Positions 41,907 to 50,399 of a DNA stretch of 64,000 bases are shown here, in pieces. Location: NCBI RefSeq assembly GCF_004349195.1, contig NZ_SMLG01000002.1, forward strand, positions 62,001-126,000, written 5' to 3'. The first letter of the stretch is position 1; every line of letters begins with the position of its first letter. The stretch is from Flavobacterium rhamnosiphilum. Lineage in GTDB: Bacteria; Bacteroidota; Bacteroidia; Flavobacteriales; Flavobacteriaceae. Both the position numbers and the translations under genes were made by a program. The notes under the pieces are model-generated. The model had not been told where the DNA came from and ran no database searches. It saw only the letters and a list, made by a program, of their open reading frames with translations.

Positions 41907-44900
41907 CATAGGACAAATAGAACGCCATTCCCAAAACCGAATTGTCAAATTGTTCAAAGATCAGTTGGGCTACAAATATTACGGCAATTGGGAAGACCGA
42001 GAAAAAAACAGCAATATTGAGGAAAGCTATTTGGGGAATTATTTACTCAAACAAGGCTATACTGTTACTGTTTTCAGCAAAGCTATTTATGAACTCAAGC
42101 AAGTGGCGGATAGCTTTAGCGATGATTTGTACCTAAAGAATAAGAAAATTTATGCTATGCTACGGTATGGCATAAAAATAAAAGAAGACATTGGAACCAA
42201 TTATACCACAGTTCATTTGATCGATTGGAAAAACTGGGAAAACAATGATTTTGCCATTGCCGAGGAAGTGACCATAAAAGGCAATCGGGATAAACGACCT
42301 GATATTGTAATGTATGTCAATGGAATTGCGCTGGGCGTTCTGGAACTCAAACGGGGTTTGGTAGAAATTACGGAAGGTATTCGCCAAAACATCACCAATC
42401 AGCAAAAGGAATTTATTGAATCCTTTTTTGCTACCGTTCAATTTGTCATGGCGGGTAATGACACCCAAGGCTTACGCTATGGAACCATACAAACCAAAGA
42501 GAAATACTTCCTGAACTGGAAAGAAGAAGAGCAAGATAACAGTGACCTCAAAGTAGACAAGTATTTAAAAAAGATTTGCAACAAAGAGCGATTTCTTGAC
42601 ATTATTCACAACTGTATTTTGTTTGATGCTGGGATAAAAAAACTGCCACGTCCACACCAATATTTTGCATTAAAAGCATCACAGGAACGTATCAAAAAGA
42701 AAGAAGGCGGGATTATCTGGCATACCCAAGGTTCCGGAAAAAGTATCATGATGGTGATGTTGGCCAAATGGATATTAGAAAATAATGCCAATGCCCGAGT
42801 GATTATTTTAACCGATAGAACCGAACTCGACAAACAAATAGAAAGGGTATTCAATGATGCAGGAGAGCCTGTCAAAAGAACAGGAAGCGGAAGAGAACTT
42901 TTACAACAATTAACTCAACCATTGCCAAGGTTGTTGTGTTCCTTGGTTCATAAATTCGGGAAGAAAACGGAAGATAACTTTGAAGATTTTATAACAGAAT
43001 TAGAAGAAAACCCGGTACAAACCGTTGGCGAATTATACGTTTTTGTGGATGAATGCCATCGAACTCAAAGCGGAAAACTACACTTGGTTATGAAAACCAT
43101 GTTACAAAATGCCATATTTATTGGGTTTACAGGTACACCATTGCTAAAGCAAGACAAAAAAACGACTTCGGAAGTGTTTGGTTCTTACATTCATACCTAT
43201 AAATTTAACGAAGCCGTTGAAGACGAAGTAGTCAAAGACCTAGTCTATGAAGGACGGGATATTGACCAGAAATTATCTTCCCCAGCCAAAGTAGATGCTT
43301 GGTTTGAAGCCAAAACACGAGGATTGAATGACTTTCAAAAATCGGAACTGAAAAAGAAATGGGGAACTATGCAAAATGTATTGAGTTCTCGATCCCGAAT
43401 GGAGAAAGTGGTGAGCGATATTCTTTTTGATTTTAGCACCAAACCTAGATTATCCACCGAAAAAGGAAATGCTTTATTGGTGGCTTCCAGTATTTATGAA
43501 GCCTGCAAGTATTTCGAACTCTTCAATAGAACAGAGTTGAAAGGAAAATGTGCCGTGATTACTTCATATAATCCTGCAACAAGAGACATTAACACCGAAG
43601 ACACAGGAGCTAATACGGAAACTGACAAAGAATACATCTTCAAGATTTACTCCGAATTACTCGAAAAAGTAGCCGCCAATCCCAATCAGACCAAAACAGA
43701 AACCTACGAAGATAACGCCAAAACAAAGTTTAGAGAAGAGCCTGCCAATATGAAATTATTGATTGTGGTTTCTAAATTATTAACTGGGTTTGATGCACCA
43801 CCTTGTACTTATTTGTACATTGATAAATTCATGCAGGATCATACCTTATTTCAGGCAATTTGTCGCGTGAATCGTTTGGACACAGATGACAAAACCTTTG
43901 GTTATATTGTCGATTACAAAAACCTGTTTGACAGCGTTTCAGATGCTATAAATGTCTATACTTCCGAATTGGATACGGAAACCTTTACCCAAGAGGATTG
44001 CGAAGTCTTAATGAAAGACCGTCTAAAAATGGGAAGGGAACGACTGGATAATGCACTGGAAGAATTAGAAATGATTTGCGAGCCAGTTGCGCCGCCAAAA
44101 GAGCAATTACAGTACTTTCACTACTTCTGTGGTAATACTGAGATAGAAACCGATTTAAAAGAGCGTGAAGCACAAAGAACCGCATTATATAAGGGAACGG
44201 TAGCCCTGATTAGGGCCTACGCTAATATTGCTGGCGATATGGAAGAAGCGGGTTACAATGAAAAAGAAGTAAATCACATCAAAGACCGTCTAGATTTCTA
44301 TTTGAAACTAAGGGAGGAAATAAGAAAGTTAAGTGGTGAAACCTTGGATTTAAAAACTTACGAGGCAGATATGCGTCATTTGATTGACCATTATATACAA
44401 GCAGAGGAATCGGTAGTAGTCTCGCCATTTGGTGACATCCCCTTGTTGGATTTGATAGTAAATTCCGGGATTTCGGATGCGATAAATTCGTTGCCGGCAG
44501 GTATTAAATCCAATCAACAAGCTGTTGCAGAAACGATAGAAAACAACGTTCGCCAGAAAATTATCCGAGACCATTTAATTGACCCTGCCTTTTTTGAAGA
44601 AATGTCTACTTTATTGACTGCAATCATTCACGAAAGAAAAAATCAGGCCTTATCCTATGGTGATTATCTAAAGAAAATCGCCGAATTAGCCAAAAAAGTG
44701 AACGATGGTAAAAAGACAGATGTTCCTAAAGTTTTGAGTAGCCCAGCAAAAGTAGCTCTTTATAATAATCTAGATAATAATATTGAATTAGCTATGGCTT
44801 GTGATTCGGCAGTGTTATCTTATAAACAGGATGGATTTCGAGGCGATCTGGTAAAAGAAAGAAATATCAAAAGAGCACTATACAGTGTTTTAAATAATGA

Positions 44901-44952
44901 TGAGGAAGTAGAACGTATTTTTCAAATTGTTGTTAATCAAAAGGAGTATTAA
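41899..44952 (+). CDS. hsdR: Type I restriction enzyme, restriction/translocase subunit
   Basis: The 1017-residue protein has the N-terminal nuclease domain with RPDIVMYVNGIALGVLELKRG (PD-(D/E)XK site near residues 130-152). The superfamily 2 motor has Walker A TQGSGKS near 277 and DECHR near 384, followed by GFTGTPLL and later LLTGFDAPPCTYLYIDK and QAICRVNR. The C-terminal helical region binds M2S. HsdR cuts unmethylated DNA after ATP-driven translocation. Size and motifs are normal. Its stop is followed at once by the ATG of the metallopeptidase. Confidence 0.95.
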   Translation: MNNIGQIERHSQNRIVKLFKDQLGYKYYGNWEDREKNSNIEESYLGNYLLKQGYTVTVFSKAIYELKQVADSFSDDLYLKNKKIYAMLRYGIKIKEDIGTNYTTVHLIDWKNWENNDFAIAEEVTIKGNRDKRPDIVMYVNGIALGVLELKRGLVEITEGIRQNITNQQKEFIESFFATVQFVMAGNDTQGLRYGTIQTKEKYFLNWKEEEQDNSDLKVDKYLKKICNKERFLDIIHNCILFDAGIKKLPRPHQYFALKASQERIKKKEGGIIWHTQGSGKSIMMVMLAKWILENNANARVIILTDRTELDKQIERVFNDAGEPVKRTGSGRELLQQLTQPLPRLLCSLVHKFGKKTEDNFEDFITELEENPVQTVGELYVFVDECHRTQSGKLHLVMKTMLQNAIFIGFTGTPLLKQDKKTTSEVFGSYIHTYKFNEAVEDEVVKDLVYEGRDIDQKLSSPAKVDAWFEAKTRGLNDFQKSELKKKWGTMQNVLSSRSRMEKVVSDILFDFSTKPRLSTEKGNALLVASSIYEACKYFELFNRTELKGKCAVITSYNPATRDINTEDTGANTETDKEYIFKIYSELLEKVAANPNQTKTETYEDNAKTKFREEPANMKLLIVVSKLLTGFDAPPCTYLYIDKFMQDHTLFQAICRVNRLDTDDKTFGYIVDYKNLFDSVSDAINVYTSELDTETFTQEDCEVLMKDRLKMGRERLDNALEELEMICEPVAPPKEQLQYFHYFCGNTEIETDLKEREAQRTALYKGTVALIRAYANIAGDMEEAGYNEKEVNHIKDRLDFYLKLREEIRKLSGETLDLKTYEADMRHLIDHYIQAEESVVVSPFGDIPLLDLIVNSGISDAINSLPAGIKSNQQAVAETIENNVRQKIIRDHLIDPAFFEEMSTLLTAIIHERKNQALSYGDYLKKIAELAKKVNDGKKTDVPKVLSSPAKVALYNNLDNNIELAMACDSAVLSYKQDGFRGDLVKERNIKRALYSVLNNDEEVERIFQIVVNQKEY

Positions 44953-45666
44953 ATGCAGGAAATTCAACTTGGAGATATTACTGTTGAAGTGACTCAAAAG
45001 GATATAAAAAATGTCCATTTAAGCGTATATCCGCCTTTTGGCAAGGTAAAAATCGCTGCGCCCAATAGAATGGATATTGATACTATTCGCATTTACGCTA
45101 TTTCGAAATTAAGTTGGATCAGAAAACAACAAGTCAAAATTAAAGCACAAAAAAGAGAAGCACCTCGAGAGTATTTAACCAAAGAAAGTCATTACTTTCT
45201 AGGTAAAAGGTATTTGCTAAAAGTTATAGAACACAATGGCTCTCCTGTAGTAAAACTGAAACACAATACAATTGAATTGTATATCAGACCCGAGACTGAA
45301 ACAGCAAAAAGAAAAGAGATTTTAGAGGAATGGTATAGAACGCAACTCAAAGTAAAGATTCCAGAACTTATCTCAAAATGGGAAACTGTAATGGATGTTA
45401 ATGTAAATGGATTTGGCATCAAGAAAATGAAAACCAAATGGGGCACCTGCAACATTGAAGCGCAAAGAATCTGGTTAAACTTGGAGTTGGCTAAAAAACC
45501 AATTACTTGTCTTGAATATATAATCATTCACGAAATGACCCATCTTTTGGAACGAAATCATAATTCACGTTTTGTAGCACTGATGAATAGTTTCTTACCC
45601 AACTGGAAAGAAGTAAAAGAAGAATTAAATCGATTGCCGGTTAGTCATACTGAATGGGGGTATTAG
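44953..45666 (+). CDS. YgjP-like DUF45 metallopeptidase family protein
   Basis: The 237-residue protein belongs to the YgjP/DUF45 M48-like metallohydrolase group: LSWIRKQQ, FLGKRYLLKVIEH, KMKTKWGTCN and the zinc site IIHEMTHLLERNHNSRF (His193, Glu194, His197, plus His203). There is no signal peptide. The gene directly abuts hsdR with no spacer, a common pairing for type I systems, but how the protease serves restriction is not known. One idea is control of the R subunit, as in restriction alleviation; this is inference. The operon ends with a strong terminator. Confidence 0.92.
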   Translation: MQEIQLGDITVEVTQKDIKNVHLSVYPPFGKVKIAAPNRMDIDTIRIYAISKLSWIRKQQVKIKAQKREAPREYLTKESHYFLGKRYLLKVIEHNGSPVVKLKHNTIELYIRPETETAKRKEILEEWYRTQLKVKIPELISKWETVMDVNVNGFGIKKMKTKWGTCNIEAQRIWLNLELAKKPITCLEYIIIHEMTHLLERNHNSRFVALMNSFLPNWKEVKEELNRLPVSHTEWGY

Positions 45667-45682
45667 AAATTAAAGATGGAAG

Positions 45683-45722
45683 AAAAGCAAAGAAGAGGCC
45701 GAAACCTCTTTTTTGCTTTTTT
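45683..45722. terminator. Terminator at the end of the restriction operon
   Basis: A hairpin with AAAAGCAA...AAGAGG arms pairs with CCTCTT...TTGCTTTT around a six-base loop and ends in a T-run. The matching A-run on the left would also serve the convergent minus-strand gene at 45721-46245. Confidence 0.82.
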
Positions 45723-46245
45723 AAACAAATAAATTATCACATATACCTTTTCGTTCTTTTGGTGGTTCACGCCTAATTTGTTTATTTGGTCGTAATTTTG
45801 ATATTGCAACCACTATTGGAATTATATTATAATGCTTACTTTTGGTTCTATAATACCCGAATTCATCCCAGCTATACACCGCATTTTCATTATAGATTTG
45901 ACGATAAAATTCGGCAAGTGAACTGGCCATGAAATCTTCTGGAGACTCATAAATCGTAACTATTATACAACCCTCTTCCAGTTCCATATCAAGTTGATTA
46001 TCTTCACAATATAAAGGACACTCTGTAAATATAAAACATGCGTTTTCTGGTACATTTATAAAGTATGCATAATTTAATCCTGACTTTTTACATTCTTTTG
46101 ATTTTGACCTGCGCTCATAGTACCATTCTAAATTAGAAGATAAGCTACTTTTCTTTACTATGTAACCTTCTACATTTTTAATTTTAAGATTAATTCTGTT
46201 TTTCTCTAATTCAGCGATCTCGCTGTTACACTCATTTGTTTTCAT
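45721..46245 (-). CDS. Hypothetical island protein
   Basis: The 174-residue protein matches no family I know. It begins MKTNECNSEIAELEKNRINLKIKNVEG and contains Cys residues in ENACFIFTECPLYCEDNQLD. A mixed region follows, IVTIYESPEDFMASSLAEFYRQIY, with a basic tail PNKQIRREPPKERK. There is no signal peptide or membrane segment. It is the only minus-strand gene between the restriction operon and the serine recombinase, and its position suggests island cargo. Base use is as AT-rich as its surroundings. Confidence 0.55.
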   Translation of the reverse strand: MKTNECNSEIAELEKNRINLKIKNVEGYIVKKSSLSSNLEWYYERRSKSKECKKSGLNYAYFINVPENACFIFTECPLYCEDNQLDMELEEGCIIVTIYESPEDFMASSLAEFYRQIYNENAVYSWDEFGYYRTKSKHYNIIPIVVAISKLRPNKQIRREPPKERKGICDNLFV

Positions 46246-46411
46246 AAAAAATTTGTTTGAATTAATTATTATATAAGAAATTGAGCAGAAAGTTTAATCA
46301 AAACTTGATTTTATAGTAAAAAAGTTTAGAATTAGATAATTTGATCAATTTTAGACTATACTTATACGTTACACAACTTCCACCATATCGAATCTAATAA
46401 TATCAATAATA

Positions 46412-46443
46412 TTTATTGTGCAAAATATACCATCCTAAATTTG
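46412..46443 (+). promoter_or_regulatory. Possible promoter of the serine recombinase gene
   Basis: A good -7 box TAAATTTG (46436-46443) lies 52 bases before the start codon. The nearest -33 words (ATTG at 46415-46418) are 17 bases away, not 19, so this is weaker than the other promoters listed. Confidence 0.4.
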
Positions 46444-46495
46444 CTCATTTAATCAAATTTAACTATTTTTGACATACTTAAAAACATTTTTTCAA

Positions 46496-47122
46496 ATGGA
46501 AAAAGCTCGTTATATCCGTCAGAGTACAAATCAGCAATCAAACCTTCGCCAACTGGCGAAAGCACATCCCGATGAAAAACTATTTATAGATATTATAAGT
46601 GGTTCTATTCCATTTAAAGAAAGACCTCAAGGAAAATTACTGATTGACGCTGTTGAAACAGGTGAAGTTAATTATATCCGTTTTCATGCGATTGACCGTG
46701 CAGGCAGAAACACCATTAATGTGTTACAAACCCTTCAATATTTCTATGATAAAGGTGTAATTGTTAAAATAGATAATCTTGGGCTTGAATCAATGATAAA
46801 TGGTAAAGCAAACCCAGTATTCAACCTTATAACCACAATTTTATCCGAGTTGAGTTCTCTCGAAAAAACCAGTTTATTAGAAAGACAGGCAGAAGGGATT
46901 TTACAGGCAAAATTAAGGGGCGGTGTCTATAAAGGGCGTGTTAAAGACACTAAGGATACTCCAGAGGAAACGCTATCAAAACATAAAAGAGTCGTAAAAG
47001 CTATAAAATCAAATCCAACGCTATCCCTAAGACAGATTGCAAAACTTGCATCAGATTCAGATTATAAAGTTTCGGCTAATACTGTAAAGAAGGTAAAAGA
47101 GTTGTTGAACAATTTAACTTAA
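46496..47122 (+). CDS. Serine recombinase (resolvase/invertase family)
   Basis: The start at ATG 46496 gives 208 residues and the family N-terminus ARYIRQSTNQQSNLRQL, with the catalytic Ser in RQST. Further motifs: YIRFHAIDRAGRNTINVL (the DR-x-x-R helix), SSLEKTSLLERQAEGILQAKLRGGVYKGR (long helix E) and a C-terminal helix-turn-helix (SLRQIAKLASDSDYKVSANTVKKVKELL). A small resolvase of this kind usually acts on res sites of transposons or plasmids. It may resolve or mobilise the island's right side. No partner transposase is visible. Confidence 0.9.
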   Translation: MEKARYIRQSTNQQSNLRQLAKAHPDEKLFIDIISGSIPFKERPQGKLLIDAVETGEVNYIRFHAIDRAGRNTINVLQTLQYFYDKGVIVKIDNLGLESMINGKANPVFNLITTILSELSSLEKTSLLERQAEGILQAKLRGGVYKGRVKDTKDTPEETLSKHKRVVKAIKSNPTLSLRQIAKLASDSDYKVSANTVKKVKELLNNLT

Positions 47123-47352
47123 AAAATAACTGTGAGCCAATCACGATTATATGAGAGATGAGGAGTGACTAAAGCCTACAAAACTATACAGAAAAGGCAT
47201 TTAAAAACATCTTATCAAATAAACGAATGTCTTCTAAAAGCCATTGCATTTCGATGTTTCTACAGCATTCATTTTCTAGTTTAATCCCACTTCTAATTCA
47301 GTTGAGATAGCCGTAAAATAGATTTTAAGAAACACTTTGGTAATAAAACGGA
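47123..47352. other. Non-coding spacer right of the serine recombinase
   Basis: These 230 bases contain no gene I can support. They may include the right border of the island, but no direct repeat of the tRNA-Met 3' end or of the integrase-side repeats was found here by eye. Confidence 0.4.
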
Positions 47353-47506
47353 GGTGGTCATTTTGTTCCGGAATTAGGTGGTCACTTTAAATTGGAATTG
47401 GGTGGTCAATATCACTGGAATTTGTAGTATAGAAGCTAAAAATATTATGAGACCCAATACTTTCCAATTCAAATTGACCATCATTTTTTGGGTAAATTGA
47501 CCATTA
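47353..47506. mobile_element. IS21-like terminal-repeat remnant (MITE-like)
   Basis: Three degenerate units of 24 bases in a row begin with GGTGGTCA at 47353, 47377 and 47401. On the other side TGACCA appears at 47475 and 47498, spaced 23 bases, in inverted orientation. Ordered short repeats of this kind at each end are typical of IS21-family elements (TGACCACC words). The space between is about 50 bases and holds no transposase, so this is either a deletion remnant or a small non-autonomous derivative. No target duplication was seen. The 137 bases to the next gene show nothing more. Confidence 0.55.
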
Positions 47507-47644
47507 AAAACTACTGACTTTTCATGTTGTTAGAACTGGAAAGGATTGATGTGGTGGAAATACTATTGAACCACTTCTTTTCCAGTCATTTCTCTATATT
47601 TTTCACTATTAAAGTAACTGTCATTTTCTTCACAACACACTTTC

Positions 47645-49570
47645 TCATTTGTTATCACTCAATTTTGCCTCAAAAGGTGAAGCAGGTAAATTTTCTTCAT
47701 TGTATAGATTAGCTTCTTCCGGATTGTCCGCCCAAGCGTATCTTACCCTATATGGTCTTAAAATATTGCTATTCCATACAATAATTTTACTTCCGCTAAT
47801 AGAAGCTTTTGCCCAAATAAATTTATTGTCTTCGTTAGCAATTGAAAATCCTTTTAACTCTGTACTACCTTTAGAAACTAAACCGCTACCAGTGTTGGTA
47901 AATTTTAGAATGAATTTGTTTCCTTTCTGCTTCATAGATTTAAACAATGGACCAGAAGAAACAATTTTCTTGTCGCCATATGCTATTTTTTTTGCTTGTA
48001 ATGCAAGTCGCTTCCCTACATCATATTTATTTAAAGGATGTATATCATTCCATTCGCCTAAATCAATAGCTACAGCCATTCTCGTATTCGGCACTGATAA
48101 TGTATTCGTTTGCGCCTGTCTTAATTCTGCCCAACTACTTTCACTTGGTGCAGATTTTACTTCCATAAAGTTGGCAAGTTGAACATATATAAAAGGAAAA
48201 CTTCCTTGTTTCCAATAGGTGCGCCAATTGTTAATTAATGTCTCCATCAAATCTGAATACTCTGCTGGTTTTTTCGTGTTAGCTTCTCCCTGATACCAGA
48301 TAACGCCTTTAATTGGATAGTTTATTAATGGCGCAATCATTGCATTAAACAATCCAACCGGTTTCCATCTGATTAATGTTTTAGAGGGCAATGCATCCAT
48401 TTTCGCCCCTAATTTGTATTTCCAAATACCTTTTAAGTCAATGGAATCATTACCTGAAATAAGTTTATACGACTTATCCAAAACAAATCCTCCTTTTCCA
48501 GAATTATTGATTACTCTTATTGCAATTACATTCTTTCCTTCCTTCAAAAGAGTTGAATCAAACAAGTAGCGTCTTGGTGGGTACAAATAAGTTGTAGTAC
48601 CTACAGATTTGCCATTTATAAATACATAATCCGCATTTACAATCCTTCCCAACAGAAGCTTTGTCATACCAGATTTTTCTTTTGGAATATCGAATTCTTT
48701 TCTAAACCAAACAACCCCATTTACATTGCCCAATCCATTGTCTGCCCAATATCCTGGAATATTCATTTTCTGCCAATCTTTATCGTCAAATTCAGGGCTT
48801 GACCAGTTATTTTTTAATCCATCGTCGGTGCTATTTACTAACTTATACCAATTATCATTTATTGTTTTATCCTTCGACTCTATTTCTTCTATCAGTTTTT
48901 TATCTTTGAACTTTTGGGCTTCATTATAATAGTCTGGAATTTTTCTGATTGCATCTTCACTTATCCAAGCTTCCGCAGGCGAACCACCAAGTACGCTATT
49001 TATTAGTCCAATTGGAATTTTATATTTTGTATAAATTTCATTAGCAAAAAAATATGCTACAGCCGAGAATTCTAAAATATTCTCAGGATTTACAACTATC
49101 CACTTTCCAGATTCAAAATCGTCATTCGGTTTTTCAAAATCAAATTTAAAAGGCACCTTGAATTGCCTAATATTTGAATTGTTCGCATTAGATATTATGT
49201 CACTATATTTATCTCTTACCCTTTCCATAGTAAGTTCCATATTTGACTGTCCACCACAAATCCAAACATCACCAAAAAGAATATTTTTTAAAATAATTTT
49301 GTTGCTGGCTGAAAAAGTCATTTCATGGGGCCCTCCTGCTTTTTGGGGTGGCAATTGTATTGTCCATTTTCCCTCTTCAGATGCAACTGCGTTATACTGT
49401 TTGTGATTAAATTCCAATTGTATTTTTTCATTGGGGGAAGCCCAACCCCAAAGTTTTATATTTGTCTGTCGTTGCAATATCATACCATCACTAATAAGCT
49501 GGGGTAGTCTTATTTGAGAATATCCAAAATTGCAAATCAATATAGTAATTAAGAATATACGTTTTTTCAT
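47645..49570 (-). CDS. Sialate O-acetylesterase-like SGNH esterase
   Basis: The 641-residue protein has a signal peptide (about 1-18, GYSQ) and a beta-sandwich N-terminal region. A split SGNH/DUF303 esterase domain follows: block I WICGGQSNMELTMERV (Ser near 107), GLINSVLGGSPAEAWIS, KGVIWYQGEAN and DIHPLNKYDVGKRLA (His). A galactose-binding-like insert lies between (about 245-375). Such secreted enzymes remove acetyl groups from sialic acid or, in many Bacteroidota, from plant glycans such as pectin. With rhamnose genes nearby, rhamnogalacturonan deacetylation is a fair alternative. It is 241 bases downstream of lutC on the same strand. Confidence 0.9.
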   Translation of the reverse strand: MKKRIFLITILICNFGYSQIRLPQLISDGMILQRQTNIKLWGWASPNEKIQLEFNHKQYNAVASEEGKWTIQLPPQKAGGPHEMTFSASNKIILKNILFGDVWICGGQSNMELTMERVRDKYSDIISNANNSNIRQFKVPFKFDFEKPNDDFESGKWIVVNPENILEFSAVAYFFANEIYTKYKIPIGLINSVLGGSPAEAWISEDAIRKIPDYYNEAQKFKDKKLIEEIESKDKTINDNWYKLVNSTDDGLKNNWSSPEFDDKDWQKMNIPGYWADNGLGNVNGVVWFRKEFDIPKEKSGMTKLLLGRIVNADYVFINGKSVGTTTYLYPPRRYLFDSTLLKEGKNVIAIRVINNSGKGGFVLDKSYKLISGNDSIDLKGIWKYKLGAKMDALPSKTLIRWKPVGLFNAMIAPLINYPIKGVIWYQGEANTKKPAEYSDLMETLINNWRTYWKQGSFPFIYVQLANFMEVKSAPSESSWAELRQAQTNTLSVPNTRMAVAIDLGEWNDIHPLNKYDVGKRLALQAKKIAYGDKKIVSSGPLFKSMKQKGNKFILKFTNTGSGLVSKGSTELKGFSIANEDNKFIWAKASISGSKIIVWNSNILRPYRVRYAWADNPEEANLYNEENLPASPFEAKLSDNK

Positions 49571-49811
49571 TTCATATAATTTAAATTCTGATGGTAAATA
49601 CTGAAGTCTTAGCAGTAAATAATCTTACCGTTAATCCATTACTTTCGGATACTTAAAGAATCTCCTTTAACAATAAAAAATTTGATTAGGATGTGAATTC
49701 TAACAAACAACCATTTCTGATAATATCTCGCGTTCTTTTATGGCTTTAGTAATGTCTACAGAATAAAAAACGCCTAATAATGAAGTTATTATTCATTTTA
49801 ACCATAAAAAC
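49571..49811. other. Spacer between lutC and the esterase gene
   Basis: 241 bases without a gene, RNA fold or clear hairpin. It may hold the promoter of the esterase, but no good TAnnTTTG box was identified. Confidence 0.4.
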
Positions 49812-50399
49812 CTAATCCATAAGAAACACCGTTAATCCTCTGGCACCATGAGCACCTAAAACTAATGATTGCTCAATATCTGCTGTTTTTGAAGGTCCAG
49901 CTATAAAAGTCCCAAAATCATATTCTTGATTTCCGATACGGTCATAAGCCTGATGCATAGTCTCCACAATGTCTTTTTTATGTACTACAATTGCCAAATA
50001 TTGAGGAATAAATACAGCTACGCGTTGCCCTGATATAACATCCGTTACCCATAATGCAGAATTTTCCGCAACACCAAAATGCGCTTTAACCAAAGTCAAT
50101 TCTACATTTTCTAAAGTATGTGGATCATTGTTAAACCAATCAGTCGCTGCAATTTCAGCAAGTTCTGGAATCGTCGTAATCATTCTTTTTTCGGTTGCAT
50201 AGTTTTTTTTGACAAACGAAATTATAGCATCATAATTAGGAACTTCTACAAAGTCTCCTCCAATTCCCTTCAATACCGTCTTATATTTATCGAGTATCTC
50301 AAAAGATTCCAATCCTAAAGTACCTAAATTAGGTAATTCACTGATTGCTTTCGGTTGGTTTTGTTTTATTTTTTCTAAAATAGTGGTTCTGCTACTCAT
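49812..50399 (-). CDS. lutC: LutC/LldG-type lactate utilisation protein
   Basis: With start ATG at 50399 the protein has 195 residues; an upstream ATG at 50426 would add nine. It carries the LUD domain: TILEKIKQNQPKAIS, FVEVPNYDAIISFVKKNY, LVKAHFGVAENSALWVTD and the ending FGTFIAGPSKTADIEQSLVLGAHGARGLTVFLMD. LutC is one of three subunits that oxidise L-lactate to pyruvate together with LutA and LutB. The gene overlaps the end of lutB by eight bases. Confidence 0.92.
   Translation of the reverse strand: MSSRTTILEKIKQNQPKAISELPNLGTLGLESFEILDKYKTVLKGIGGDFVEVPNYDAIISFVKKNYATEKRMITTIPELAEIAATDWFNNDPHTLENVELTLVKAHFGVAENSALWVTDVISGQRVAVFIPQYLAIVVHKKDIVETMHQAYDRIGNQEYDFGTFIAGPSKTADIEQSLVLGAHGARGLTVFLMD

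Larger units (their letters stand above)
29508..47122. mobile_element. Putative integrative element / defence island at tRNA-Met
   Basis: The left side is well supported: a tRNA gene, three direct repeats, then a tyrosine integrase pointing towards the tRNA with a small overlapping partner gene. The cargo (repeat proteins, polymerase-like protein, mixed restriction operon, serine recombinase) is typical accessory DNA, and backbone-type metabolic genes resume at about 47.6 kb. The right edge is a guess: I could not find a second copy of the tRNA 3' end near 45.7-47.6 kb, and an IS21-like remnant at 47.35-47.5 kb may have disturbed it. The element may have lost mobility or extend differently. 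Confidence 0.6.

Noticed and set aside
29508-47644. A CRISPR array or prophage structural module within the island
   Set aside because: No regularly spaced identical repeats, no cas genes, and no capsid, terminase or tail genes were seen.
47524-47712. 62-codon plus frame at the end of the esterase gene
   Set aside because: It is hydrophobic noise overlapping the esterase 3' end in antisense, with no family features.
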